Assembly (NCBI GenBank): GCA_019925795.1
Contig: CM034305.1
Coordinates: 67,444,573-67,508,572 of the forward strand
Reading direction: 5' to 3'
Length of the DNA: 64,000 nucleotides
Source: Dendrobium chrysotoxum
Lineage: Eukaryota; Streptophyta; Magnoliopsida; Asparagales; Orchidaceae
Shown: one piece after another, positions 10,108 through 21,400 of the stretch
Layout of the letters: the number at the start of each line of letters is the position of its first letter
Numbering within the stretch: position 1 is the stretch's first letter
Notes under the pieces: model-generated
Told to the model about the DNA's origin: nothing
Database searches by the model: none
The model's input: the letters and a program-made list of their open reading frames with translations, nothing else
Made by a program: the position numbers and the translations under genes

Positions 10108-11625
10108 TTAATGGCGGCGCCGATATACTTGTCTAGGCGGTGGTTGCCAACGATCGTCATCTTCATCATCGTCGTAGTAGGCCTCCTCTTCAACATTGAT
10201 GTGTCTCACCATGTAGACCACTTCCATGTCCAAGGTGTTATTTACCTCTTCTAAATTTTCTTCAATGTATTTTTCCAGATTTTCTTCTAGATTTTCTTCC
10301 AGATTTTCTTCCATGTATTCTTCAATATTTTCTTCTCCCATATCTTCTTCTCCTTCTTCTAGTACTCGGATCTCCGAGCGGCGGCGCCACTGGATCTCCG
10401 GTTCTTGGTTAGGCAGGAAGATCTCTTCAACCCGTGGGCTACGGTCGAAGTTAGATTCATTATTGGGAGGAGTTGGAGAACGACGGCATCCCTTGGAGGA
10501 TTCTCCGAGGTGTCTACCGTCAGGAGGAGTGTCATCATGGGTCTTCTTTTGGACCCACTTTTGACGTTGTTTGTAACTGGGGGCGGATCTCCGGGAAGCA
10601 GTACCGGATGTCACGCCCAGATCAGTCTTTCTTTCGTTCTTTTCTTCTTTGCGAGGCCTTGGCCTCCAGATTTGTTTTCCCTTCCACCGGGACCTTTCGG
10701 CGGTGGATCCCTGAATGTGTGGTTCAGGTGTCACACCCCGATGTTCACCGCGTGGGGTTTGTTTTCTTCTTCTTTCGGCTATCAAATCATAAGACAGCCT
10801 TTCCCTCGAAGGGGTCCTTCTGGTCTCAATAACCAAAGGCCTTTGGAACTTCTTTTTCTTCAGTCCCTTCTCTTTTACAGTCTTTAATACTCTGTACACC
10901 CGAGCTGATAGGGTTTCAGGTTCTTTCTTCCTTGGAGGAACTGGGACCTCAGGTCGTTGCTCCCAGAATGATTTCTTTAGCTCTCCAGAGGAGCTATTTC
11001 TTTTTACCCACTTCAGGTTCGCAAACCCGTTCCGGGTAGGAATTGTAGCTTCTGGCTCTTGAGCCGGCAAGTTGGATGGGTGGACAGAGAGTTGTTGTTG
11101 AGCTCGGAGCTCAGCATTCATCTTCCTTCTCTGCCTCCTGGTGGGCCTTCCTCCAGATGAGGAAGCTTCAGCAACGTTCCTCCCAGGTACAGATGATCCC
11201 ATTGGCAGCGTAGTGGTCCTGGTGGGTACCACTGAGATTTTCCCATCAGTTACTATCCTTCTAGTGGTTGGGATCTCAGATTGAGAAAGTCGTTCTAACA
11301 CAGAAATCCTCCTTTGAGGGTCTTTGACAGCAGGTCGTGGCGCTGACAAGTGCACACGACGGGTAGCAGTTTCAGTGGAGTGGGGCCTCCTAGTATGCCC
11401 TTCAGATTCAATGCCGCATGGAGGAGCAGTGGCAGCCCTCGCAACGACTGCAGGAAAGTCAATGCTACCAAACTGAATGGTAGCTCCGGATCTTCCAGTG
11501 TTGATCAGAGTATTTGCTAGCTGGATGCTAGCACCACGTCCCAGCTGGACAGTAACAGAAGCATTCTGTAGATCCATCTGCATGAATGAAAGGTAAGGGT
11601 TAGTAATCAGAATCTGATACATCAC
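10108..11625 (-). CDS. ORF1 upstream of gag, Ogre/Tat-like element
   Basis: A 505-codon uninterrupted ORF between the primer-binding site and gag. It starts MMYQILITNPYLSF; an inner methionine (MQMDLQNASV) is also possible. The N-terminal 60 residues look folded (VQLGRGASIQLANTLINTGR), the middle is arginine/serine/proline-rich and highly charged, and the C-terminus is strongly acidic with a glutamate-rich repeat (ENLEENLEENLEKYIEENLE) before the DDDEDDDRW tail. I recognise no enzymatic domain. An extra ORF in front of gag is a known mark of Ogre elements; its role is unknown. It is the only large reading frame of this element without a stop. Confidence 0.75.
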   Translation of the reverse strand: MMYQILITNPYLSFMQMDLQNASVTVQLGRGASIQLANTLINTGRSGATIQFGSIDFPAVVARAATAPPCGIESEGHTRRPHSTETATRRVHLSAPRPAVKDPQRRISVLERLSQSEIPTTRRIVTDGKISVVPTRTTTLPMGSSVPGRNVAEASSSGGRPTRRQRRKMNAELRAQQQLSVHPSNLPAQEPEATIPTRNGFANLKWVKRNSSSGELKKSFWEQRPEVPVPPRKKEPETLSARVYRVLKTVKEKGLKKKKFQRPLVIETRRTPSRERLSYDLIAERRRKQTPRGEHRGVTPEPHIQGSTAERSRWKGKQIWRPRPRKEEKNERKTDLGVTSGTASRRSAPSYKQRQKWVQKKTHDDTPPDGRHLGESSKGCRRSPTPPNNESNFDRSPRVEEIFLPNQEPEIQWRRRSEIRVLEEGEEDMGEENIEEYMEENLEENLEENLEKYIEENLEEVNNTLDMEVVYMVRHINVEEEAYYDDDEDDDRWQPPPRQVYRRRH

Positions 11626-11880
11626 CCCACACTTTCAAAATGCAGAGACTTGCACAGAACAGAAGATAAAAATAAAGCAGATAACGTTAGCAAGCAAATA
11701 AAATAAATATATAAATCCTGCTAAACATGTTATCTCGATGAATTTGTTGAATGATCATTTTGAGAGATTCAAAATTTTGATTCACTGAATGATCATTTTG
11801 AGAGATTCAAAATTTTAAATCTGCGTTGATTTGACTGCTACGATAGTACTGAGATGACTAGCCAAAGATGGAAAGAGAAA
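11626..11880. other. Leader between primer-binding site and ORF1, with tandem repeat
   Basis: A short untranslated leader. It contains a 31-base direct repeat beginning TGAATGATCATTTTGAGAGA at 11748 and again at 11786. Nothing else is recognised. Confidence 0.6.
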
Positions 11881-11902
11881 CGAATCCCCAGCGGAGTCGC
11901 CA
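11881..11902 (-). other. Primer-binding site of the Ogre/Tat-like element
   Basis: On the minus strand it reads TGGCGACTCCGCTGGGGATT, eight bases inside the LTR end. It has the TGG start of a site complementary to a tRNA 3' end and resembles the arginine-tRNA site described for Ogre elements; the tRNA identity is from memory of the family. Confidence 0.75.
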
Positions 11903-12607
11903 GAAATCTATGGGCTCCGAAAATTTGGCCCCGGCCTCCGCCCGCTTTTTACTTTCTTTTGAGGGAGGAGTTTTAACAAACTAAGTTCCGGGGTAAATTT
12001 TGGAAGGCAGATGAGATAGTAGATAAGACACTACCCAGAGATTTCGCCCTCATTTTGCGAGGACTTTATGATCTGAGTTCTGGTTTCCTATAGGCGCAAG
12101 CCCCTATAGTTAATTACCCCTCCCGATAACGAGAGAGAACTTTCGATTAAGGCTAGTCGTCAATCAGATACGTAGAGATACGTGGATCTGGCATATAGTA
12201 GCAGCAATGGGTTGAAGGTTGTTAAAAGGACTGGAAGGGTTTAATATTTAAAATAGCGGATGGTAGAAACTTCACCATCTTGCACTTAAAGCGGATGGTG
12301 GGGGAATGGATGATGGACCCGATCAAGATCCCATGGTTCCGTCGTCCCGGGCCATCGTGGTCCCTGGTCTACTTAGTCAGAGGAGGTAGTCGACCCAACC
12401 TGACAGAAGGATCCTTGTCGGCAGCCATGGGTTGCTTCGTCCAAGGGTACCTTGTAGACCTGAGGGGAATATTTGCCTAAGGGGACAATCTTGAATCCAC
12501 CTTAGCTAACAGAGGGCTTTATGCCCTATCAATCATATCCTATTGATTCATGTCTCAAGGTTTTGATGCCATTGGGGAGCATACGGGCTCTGGCCATAAC
12601 CATAATA

Positions 12608-12715
12608 TAATGGTGCCATTTGGCGGCGACCACCTGGTTTAGAGGGCCCCGAGTCATAACCGTTTATCATGCAGTGCCATTTGGCGGCGAAACTGCCGGT
12701 TAGAGGACTCGTACC
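12608..12715. repeat. Tandem pair with GTGCCATTTGGCGGCGA
   Basis: The 17-mer GTGCCATTTGGCGGCGA occurs at about 12612 and 12674, each followed by a looser ..GGTT-AGAGG-C-CG segment, giving a tandem unit of about 62 bases inside the LTR. Confidence 0.65.
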
Positions 12716-13017
12716 ACGTCCTTGCTGGCAGGAGATTGTTTGAGAATGGATCCTAGTGATATTTTCGACCAGGCATTAGCTCTTTGCGAGCTGAAGTAAA
12801 TTTTAACTTGTCCACCTCGGCAAACTGTTGCGGAGGATGGATGGATTTTGCTTTAAGCGATTTGATAGTTGGATTTCAATTTTTAAATATCTGGAGTTTG
12901 AAAGATTTTTGGATTTTGGGATTTTTCAGAAGATTGGATTTTGTAGGGAATTTGGGATTTTGGAAGTTTTGTGGAGTTTTGGATTTTGTGGAAGTTTGGG
13001 TGGTACTTTGAGATATT

Positions 13018-13180
13018 TGAAATGGACCCCTCCGGTTGATATTTTCATTCAACACGGCCATCATCGGGGTGACTTTGAGGTCACTTAAAAATATTTAAGG
13101 TTTGAGGGCATTTTGAAATATTTGAAATTAACCCCTCCGGTTGAAATCTGCAATCAACGCGGCCATCATCGGGGTATGGG
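13018..13180. repeat. Direct pair with CCCCTCCGGTTGA ... GGCCATCATCGGGGT
   Basis: Two diverged copies about 110 bases apart (about 13026 and 13132), each with ACCCCTCCGGTTGA then CAAC-CGGCCATCATCGGGGT. Both are preceded by a run ending ATATTTGAAAT. Noncoding repeat of the LTR. Confidence 0.7.
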
Positions 13181-13424
13181 GGCATTCATATTTCTTTATT
13201 TCGAACCTTATCGACTCTATCTAGTAATTGACAGAGGATCGGGTTTCGTAGGCTTTGTGCCCTTTGCAAGTGAATTCACTTGATTATAGGCCTTGAAGGC
13301 CTAATATGAACGTATAAAACAAATATCTCAGTCGATCTCGCGACCGTATATTTATTTAATGGTTCGAGTCGTGTCGACTCCTATCTACCCGTATGGGAGG
13401 ATCGGACTCGAACTGGAATTCACT

Positions 13425-13650
13425 TATTGACCCGCGCAGCATCCCTAGACGTCACGTGTGTACCAATAACACGCTCGCCGGGGCCCATGCGGGTGTTTGG
13501 GGGGCATTTTATAATTATTTATTGAACCTTGTCTACTCCTATCTGCTTGCATAGGAGGATCGGGTTCAAATTTATTGACCCGCGCAGCATCCTTAGACGT
13601 CACGTGTGTACCAATAACACGCTCGTCGGGGCCCATGCGGGTTATGATTA
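13425..13650. promoter_or_regulatory. Duplicated segment with GACGTCACGTG boxes
   Basis: About 75 bases (ATTGACCCGCGCAGCATCC to GGGGCCCATGCGGG) are repeated nearly exactly, with GACGTCACGTG at 13448-13458 and at 13596-13606, 148 bases apart. ACGTCA and CACGTG are core sites of plant bZIP factors (C-box and G-box). Two conserved copies in an LTR suggest an enhancer; no binding is shown. Confidence 0.55.
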
Positions 13651-13730
13651 TATTTTCCCCTTTTAGTGTACCTATGTGTATACAAATTAAAGTGCGCACG
13701 TGCAGGGGTATTCTTGGAATATTTGTACAC

Positions 13731-13930
13731 GCCTTCTGTCCGCTTGCATGAAAGTTGCGGATCCGGTGGCGTAGCGTTGGGATTTCATCTGGGGATTTGT
13801 ACGCCTTCTGTCTGCTTGCATGAGTGTTGCAGATCCGGTGGCGTTGGATTGTAGCTTGTGGACGCCTTCTGTCTGCTTGCATGAGTGTTGCAGATCCGAT
13901 GGCGTAGCGTCGTACGATCTCCACAACTGT
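13731..13930. repeat. Triplicated ACGCCTTCTGTC..GCTTGCATGA repeat
   Basis: Three tandem units at about 13731, 13801 and 13861 share ACGCCTTCTGTC-GCTTGCATGA and GTTGC-GATCCG-TGGCGT. They lie just beyond the duplicated GACGTCACGTG segment. Confidence 0.75.
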
Positions 13931-15773
13931 TGCTGGTAGGCAGGTAGATATTTTCATTCATAGATTGGAATTGACTTCAGGATACTGCATTTACTGAAGT
14001 CTTTCTGCATCTACCCACGAGTGACATGTTTTACGTACATCTGTACTCGTAGAGAGATTGTATGTATTACAGATCTTTTCTGTATTTGTCATGCAGATGA
14101 CATATCGAGTGTACAACGAATTTTCTATAATGACTCGTAGATATTTATCGTATATCATATGCTTCTGCTCATGGTTGGTGCACTGGCGTACATCAGATCT
14201 TCTACGATAGCTCGTAGGCAACATCTAATATGTGTAGTCGCTCTTTCTACAGCAGCCCGTAGATATTTGTATTTACTATATGTTATCTTCCCTTTCTTGC
14301 GATGGATTAATGTATCCACTAGTCATTTAAATGATAGTTGATCATAGGGGTGTTGCAACATCTACGGTATGCTGCTGACTAGCACCTGTAGGCTTGTCAT
14401 AATTGTGGCGATTCTTGTTGCAATTCATGCATATTTCATTGATTGTGTTGTTATTGACGTGCATATTGCTCTTGCTCATATACGATGCATTCATTGTTCA
14501 TTGCATACGAGTCTTCTATCTGCCTATTGCATGTTGCTTCTGAGTTGGATGTAGGATTTTGTATCTATCATGAATCTTCACTTGCTTGCATGATATCTAT
14601 TTGAATGCATTTAGATGATCCAAGTGGTTCTTTTCATTCAACTCCTTTGTTATTCAAAAGTCCACAGGCTTGGTGTGAATGTTCAAGATTCATTCCTTTT
14701 GTATTTGTTCACTTATGCCCCTTTTCATTATTCAAATTCAATTCAACTTTAATTCAAGCTTGAATTGGATTAATCATTAGATTCGTTGTAACTCATTTGA
14801 GTTCAATTTGTCTCTATCCACTGTACGAATTCCCTGTGGTCTGAGTTTTGTTCCAAATTGAGTTCAATCTGAGTTTGCTTGATTTGAGTTTGAGTTTGAA
14901 TTCATGAGTTATTGTTTGCAGTTGTTTGTAGATGCTCGCATTCCCTATAGCTCCTCTGATGTCGCTTGTGCGCCACATTTGTTGTTGATTTCTCTATGCA
15001 AACCAAATCTCTCTGTTTACAGGGGCAGTTGGATTTGCTTGGATGACCATATGGATATCGCTTGTTCAATTTGATTTTGCTTGAATATTCCAAGCCAGTT
15101 AATTTCATCATTCCTCACTTGTATGCCTTGAGAATTCATTCAACATTCTTTGCTTGTACACTTATGAATCTATTGAACAAAATACCTCTAATTGTATTTT
15201 CTAGTGTGGTGTTCATTTGAATGCATTTGAATACCCAAAGTTACTACTCGCTTTTGATGTCTTCATTTTGTTCATGTCCCTCATCGATTCAAAATTCAAA
15301 GCTTTGTTATTTGTCTGAATCTAAGTCCAATTCGTCATCGTATTCAAGCTTGCGAGTCTAGTTAAGTTCAAGTTCCTTGTAGCTCAAATGCTTGCAAGTC
15401 CTTTGTAGTCCATGCTCAAATTCAACTCAATGTCAAATTTGAGTCTCTTGTTATTCAATGTTCAAGTCTCCTGTTCAATTTACTCAAGTCTGGCTGAAGT
15501 TCCTGATTGTTGCTCATTTGAATTCAAATCATGTTGAGTTTATGTTCTACCTTGAGTTCTTGTCCATTGCATTCAGTCCATTTGAGTTTGAATTTAGATT
15601 TATTTTGTGCTTCAAGTTCAAATTATCTGAATTTAGTTCAAGTTTAGAAGTCCCCTATTGTCCTTTTGAGTTCAATCAAGTCCAAGTACGGTCATATTTT
15701 CACCCGAAATTTCGGCAGCATTCCGGCATCTCCCCCGTTTAGGGGAAATAACGGAAAACTGGGCCTTTCCCAC

Positions 15774-16155
15774 CACGCTTAAGAAAGCGTGTATGGTAGA
15801 TGCCCTATTTCGAGGACACCGCGGCCGTGTAAAGTCTTCAATCCCCCACCACGCTTAAGAAAGCGTGTATGGGTCTTCGACGTACCTGAAAAAGCAAAGC
15901 ATTTGTTTCCCCGCAGGTACAGAGCCGCGTACGGGTACTTAAAATTGTCCCCACCACGCTAAGAAAAGCGTGTATAGGGCCTACCCGCCTCGCCGTAGGT
16001 GTCGCACCGGGTTCCCTTCCCACCACGCTTAAGAAAGCGTGTATAGGCGGTTTGCCGGCTCGACACGAACGCCGAGGATAGGATTTTGAGGTGATTACCC
16101 GCCTCGTTGTAGGCGCCGCACCGGGGTCCCATCCCACCACGCTTATGAAAGCGTG
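15774..16155. repeat. Five 18-nt hairpins CACGCTT-loop-AAGCGTG
   Basis: The palindromic unit CCACGCTTAAGAAAGCGTG recurs at 15774-15791, 15850-15867, 15955-15972, 16024-16041 and 16138-16155. Arms are 6-7 bp; loops are AAGA, AAGAAA or ATGA. Each copy is preceded by CCCAC or CCCCAC and followed by TAT. A longer ACCCGCCTCG..GTAGG-G-CGCACCGGG segment is repeated between copies 3-4 and 4-5. On the element's strand these lie in the upstream part of the LTR. Confidence 0.85.
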
Positions 16156-16270
16156 TATAGGCGGTTTTCCGGTCCGCCGCGAACTTCGAGAGCGAGAATC
16201 TGAGTTAGAAAATTATACCTTTGCAAGCGTCGAGTTTGGCACGTAGATCGAGGCAAGTGAGAAGAGCTCT

Positions 16271-16500
16271 TTTTTCATTAATTATAATTAATTAAAATTA
16301 ATAATTAATAATGATCATTTATAATTAATTAATAATAATTAATTACAAATAATCATATATAATTATTAATTAAAATTGAAAGTAATTAAATATATTTAAT
16401 TAGAATTAATCATAATTATTAATTACTTATAATTATTTATAATTAATAATATTTAATTACAAATAATTATAATTAATCAAACAAAATTAATTATTATTAA
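16271..16500. repeat. AT-rich low-complexity block
   Basis: About 230 bases of AATTATAATTAATTAAAATT-type sequence with almost no G or C. No gene. It could act as a promoter-proximal AT tract or simply be decayed repeat. Confidence 0.8.
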
Positions 16501-17215
16501 AGAAGGATTAGGATAGGATTAGGGATCTGTTTGGCAACAGGATTTATGGGATTTGGCCGAAGAAGCTCGAGCAAGGGAGAAAGTTACCTTGATAGCCAGC
16601 GAACCCAGTTGTTGCTTCCGATTACAAAATGTCGTAACTTCCGTTTCGGCAGGGAGGAAAAGTCGGAGGAGCGAAGTCGGCCAGCAATGGAGAAGCCGAA
16701 GGGGTTCGGTCCTGGGAGAGATCGGGAGTAGGAGGTGGAGCGTGGAGCGGAGGAGATCGGGTAGGGTTGAGGTGTTGAGGTCGGATCGGAGAGAGGCTTC
16801 GGGAGGAAAGCTTCTTGCGGCTAGGTTAGAGAGAAAACTCTTTCTCCCTTTCTCTCTCTCTCTCTCTCTCTGGATTGGAGGAACTAGGAGGCCGGTCGGA
16901 GACAGTGGAGGTGCGGCTGCTTGGGATCGAACAGGGAAGGAGCTAGCGGGAGTCTGCGGAGGAGTTCTGCGACAGGGAAAAGCAGGGGTTCGCGAGTGGT
17001 TTCAGAACTATCGTCGGAGAGTTCTCTTGGGCCGGTATTTAACGACACAAAAGGGGCGAGAGCCGAGGCGAATCGACGGGATTCGGGCAGGAATCGCGGA
17101 GCGGCGCCGAATGAACAGTGCTTTGGCGGGATTCCTGCGAAATTTCTGGATCCGACGGGTACGAGGTATGGGATTTCTACTCCTTTTTTTGTTTGTCAAC
17201 AGATCGTTACTAGAC

Positions 17216-17289
17216 CTAATATTACATTTGTTATTAGGGTTGTAAGTCAGCACTAATATTACATTTGTTATTAGGGTCGTAAGTCAGCA
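17216..17289. repeat. 37-bp tandem duplication beside the LTR
   Basis: CTAATATTACATTTGTTATT...AGTCAGCA is present twice back to back (17216-17252 and 17253-17289) with one mismatch. It lies just outside the Ogre-like LTR. Confidence 0.85.
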
Positions 17290-17394
17290 CGTGCAAAATT
17301 CAAAGAAGCATTGAGAAGCTATTTTTTTAGATCTTCATAAGTATTAAAAAGTCATAATGAAAAAATTGCTATATACTGAATATGCATGTCTAAA

Positions 17395-17889
17395 CATTAA
17401 CGCGCTCTCTATTGTCGATTATGCTGGCTCTACTAAGGACAGAAAAGCAACAGCTACAAATTGCTTCTTTTTTTTTTTTGAAGATTACATATTGTATATA
17501 TGTTGGGAGAAATATGATTGCTTGGAAAAGCAAGAAAGAGACGGTTAAAGCCAAATACAAAGCTATAGCTCATAATACATGCAAAATAATGTGGGTTAAA
17601 ATACTTCTAGGAGAGTTTGATTTCCATGTTACAAGGTTTAAGACTTTATATTATGACAATCGTGCTACCATTTATATTGCCAATAATTAAAATTTTTATT
17701 GATGAAACAAACATATTGAAGTGGATTGCCACTTCATACAAGATGTGTTTTCTAAGAAAATTATTACTCGTGTCTCCATTTTAAATCAAGTGACAGATAT
17801 TTTTACCGAGGCTCTAGGATACCTACCTTTTTGTCATTTAGATAACAAGTTGGAGCTAATAGATAGATATAATCAAGCTTGGAGGAGGG
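17395..17889 (+). pseudogene. Ty1/copia pol fragment (RNase H end)
   Basis: The plus strand encodes the C-terminal RNase H part of a copia polyprotein in pieces: DYAGSTKDRKATATNCFF, then after a frameshift in a T run MIAWKSKKETVKAKYKAIAH and LYYDNRATIYIANN, then after stops VDCHFIQDVFSKKIITRV and DIFTEALG. These match the usual order (WAGS-DRKSTSG, WKSKKQ, CDN-AAI-IA, KHI--D-HF, ADI-TKAL). A purine tract (AAGCTTGGAGGAGGG, 17875-17889) ends it. The rest of the copia element is absent here. The Ogre-like element may have landed in it, in which case the remainder lies left of the window. Confidence 0.85.
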
Positions 17890-18190
17890 TGTTGGCATGT
17901 TTAATAGGTATTAATTAATTTATTTAATGGTTAAGTCTCCTAATAATGAAAGGAAATTAGAAAGTTAACCTCATAATTGAGGATATAAATCCCAATTATT
18001 TATTTTCTTATGGTATTCTCATATATGCCTGTTTGCAGACTCCCTTAAAGTCAATAAGACAAACATCTTTCCTCTCAACATCCTTATGTTGAAACTCAAT
18101 TCACATCTTTATGCAAGTGAAGTTTCAAATAAAGGAACTCATTATCGTTTACTTTCTGCCAAACAAACAATGATACAGAGCTCTAATAAT
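17890..18190 (+). repeat. 3' LTR of the copia fragment
   Basis: A sequence starting TGTTGGCATG directly follows the polypurine tract of the copia fragment. The far end is not clear; I place it before the host exon at about 18242. It contains GCCTGTTTGC and an A-rich stretch, as in copia LTRs. Confidence 0.6.
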
Positions 18191-18241
18191 CATTGCTAAT
18201 CACTTCCAAACATTTAAATCGAAACAAACAGTAAAAGAAGC

Positions 18242-18417
18242 TCACCAGCATGGGAATTCCTCGAGAACATGATGAAGCAGGACACAACTGATAAAGAAAA
18301 ACAGGACACAATAGAATAAGAATTGGCAAGTTATGTTGTTCTTACTCCGTCTCAGATTTGCAAGAGCAACTGCAATTTTGGCACCAACGTATGCATTGTT
18401 CTTCACCAGAGCAATAT
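18242..18417 (-). CDS. PUMY: PUMY last exon, C-terminus uncertain
   Basis: The acceptor is ACTGAAG. It encodes the rest of N, IALVKNNAYVGAKIAVALAN and LRR, which is where most family members stop. Read straight on, the frame runs to a TGA at 18242-18244 and adds a hydrophobic tail of about 30 residues that is not typical. A GTAAGA donor at 18345 and an acceptor ending at 18288 (TTTATCAG) would replace that tail by another one. Copia LTR sequence lies just downstream, so the original 3' end may have been displaced. Confidence 0.8.
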
Positions 18418-21400
18418 CTTCAGTTTGCTTAAGAAGAACAGAAAACAAATATCAACAAATCAAAAGAAATGAAAAGCAAGATTTTATAATAACTTCTAAT
18501 AAAGTGCTTCTGCTTCTTAATCTTTGGATCAGTGAGTTTCAACCTGGAAACGAGAAAAACAAGTATAATCAGAAAAAGGATACTGGCAGCTAATGATGCT
18601 CCTCCTGTTAGCTCATTCACTCTAGAAAGCAAGAAAGGAGTAGCAGCATTCCCTGTTACTTGTTTGTCACTGCAGTAAAATGATGCAAGAATCCATAAGG
18701 ATAGTATCTAATTACATTGCTCCCTGATTTACCATAAACACATACAGCATATATTAACCGTAATTACTTTATTTCCTCTGCTGAAATCTAGGCATGGAAG
18801 CGAATAGGACTAAAACTGAACATATAGGCATGGAAGCGAAGCAAATTTTAACTCACTTTGCTTCTTTTAGGGCCCTTGTTATTGCAGATTCTATGAAATG
18901 TCCATAAGCTGCATGTTCTTTAGGAATGGGCACAGCAATCAGCATTCCACTTCCAAGCATTACATTCAGGCTGGCATCTGCAGATAGAGCTAAAGAAGAT
19001 GAACGAAAAGACAATATGAAACAATTTTGATATAGGAAATTCAATTTAAATCTGGTGCTAACTTATAAGTCTAGCACATTCCTCAGGACTATCTAGCCGA
19101 CATGGAACCTGCACTCAGCATGATGATGGTTATGTTCAAAAACCCAATTAAAACTTTCTTGATAAATGTATATAAGTTTTCTATTCATAGCTCAATCAAA
19201 ATAAAGGCATCTTATAGAACTGTAACATTAATTAGGAATAAACAGGAAGGCCTAGTGAACTTTTCTAAATACAACTAGTATACCATTTTAAATCCAAACT
19301 GCAAATGCATTAATTGATTTCATAGTATAATTTTAGGATGGATAAAAGTTCAATAATTTTTTAGGTAAAAACTCCCATTAGTTGGTAAAAGGTATAAAAA
19401 TAATGGCTCATGGAGAAACCACATGCTTGCGACGGACAATTTCATCATAATCTAAGTGAGCATGATATTGAAGCATTATCTTCTCTCAGTGTCATGGCAG
19501 TTGCAACATTTGATCAGATTAAACTACGTAAAGAACTTCTTACTCCAACATGTTATCCATAATAAAGAAATTAAAGATTTTTAATCAAAATACTTAAAAG
19601 GCCAAAAAGGGGTGCTACATAGAGAGGTTAAAGTGGCCAAATCATTGATGAGGGATAAAGTGAAACTAATTGAATCACTTGCAAGAAATTTTTAACTAAA
19701 GTTAAAGTGAAAATAATGTGCCACAGTAGAGTCAATATTATTTTGAGGATTAAAAAGACGTCAAATGAATAGAGAAAGGATTGTGTTGGTTCCTATTTTT
19801 AAGAATAAAGGTGATGCAAAAGAGTGTGCCAATTATCGAAGAATGTCATACATTAAAATAATAGGAGAGAGTATTTGAGCATAGGTTACGACATGATACT
19901 AAAGTTTCTCAAAATCAGTTTGGATTCAAGCTTGGTAGGTCTACTATAGAAGCTATACATTTGTTGACAGTTTTGATGGAGAAGTATAAAGAGCAAGGAG
20001 AATCTGCATATGATAAAGTTCCAAGAGAAAGTGGTCTGGAGAGTTCTAGAAAAGAAAAGAGTTAATAATGCTTATATTCAAGTCATTAAGGATATGCATA
20101 CAAGAGCTATTACATGTGTTCAAACACAAGGTGGTTTGACCAATTATTATCCTATTTCAGTTGGAATATATCAAGGATCAGCTTTAAGCCCAAACCTTTT
20201 GCTTTAGTCATGCATGTTCTTACTAGAAATTTGTAAGAGAATGTACTTTCATGTATGTTTTTTGCTGATGAAATTCTTCTTGTTAATAAGACTAAAGAGG
20301 GAATTGAGGAAAAACTTGAATTATGGGGATCAACTTTAGAGTTTAAAAGTTTTTTTTTTTAGCGCATCTAAAACCAAATATAGTTTAGTGTAATTTTAGT
20401 AGTAATAGATCTAGTGGTGGGATTGTAACATTGGGTGATCAAGTCATTAAAAAGAGTACAAGTTTTAACTATCTCATGTCTATTGTTCAAAGTGATGGTG
20501 AAATAGATGGGAACATTATTAGTAGAATTCAAGTTGGATGGTTGAAGTGGAGTAATGCATCGGGTTTGTTATGTGATAAAAAGCACTCCTCAAACTTGAG
20601 AGAAAAGTTTATAAGATGGCAGTGGAACTTGCAATGCTTTATGGCACAGAATATTGGCCATTAAAAGAAAAGCATTCAACTAAGTGTTGTAGAGATGAGG
20701 ATGCTCAAGTGGATGACCTTGAAAGGGTTAGAGTAGCTCCGGTGGCAAAGAAGACTGGAGAGAGTCACCTTAGATGGTTTGGTCACATAAAACGTCGGCC
20801 TTATGATGACCTTGTTAGAAGAGTAGATGTATTAGATTTGACATATGTTAAGAAATATAGAGATAAACAAAAATATTTAGATAGAAATGATTTAAAAAGA
20901 CTTTTTTTAAAATTAGATTTAAATGAGAATTTAACTCTTAATATGACACAAAGGAGAAAAAAGATTCATGTAGTTGAACCCAATTAGTGGGATAAATGAT
21001 TGCTGTTGTTGTGTCAATAAACACCATCATCATTAATTCTACCACAACAATTTGGATCGGACCAATTAGAAAATCATATGTCAACAACAACAACAGCAAG
21101 CCTTTGTCCCACTACGTGGGGTCGGCAACATGAATCCTTGTTCTCCATTGTGTCCGGTTCAAAGTCAAATTCTCGTTTAAATCTAATAGAGAAAGGTCAT
21201 TTCTAATATTTTCTAACCAAGTCTTTTTAGGTCTACCTCTACCTTTCTTAACATAAGTCAAATCTAATACCTCTACTTTCCTAACTGGGTCATCGGAAGG
21301 CCGCCGTTTTATGTGACCAAACCATCTAAGGCGACTCTCTCTAATCTTATCCTCCACTGGAGCTACTCCAACCTTTTCACGTATATGCTCATTTCGTATC

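Larger units (their letters stand above)
11911..17201 (-). repeat. 5' LTR of the Ogre/Tat-like element (5.3 kb)
   Basis: Runs TG...CA (TGGGCTCC to GTCAACA on the plus strand). The right end equals the LTR tip at 1-63; the left end lies eight bases from the primer-binding site. LTRs above 5 kb are typical of Ogre. Inside are several separate repeat sets (listed individually), two GACGTCACGTG boxes, an AT-rich block and a TC microsatellite (about 16846-16871). Open frames such as one at 16553-17245 on the plus strand show no domain and I do not call them genes. The other flank lies outside the window, so the target duplication cannot be tested. Confidence 0.88.

Noticed and set aside
15774..16155. 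Regularly spaced hairpins as a CRISPR array
   Set aside because: Spacing is irregular (69-114), the spacers are themselves partly repeated, the genome is a plant nucleus and the array is within an LTR.
16553..17245. 230-codon plus-strand open frame in the Ogre-like LTR
   Set aside because: Biased G/R-rich sequence inside an LTR, opposite to the element, with no domain.
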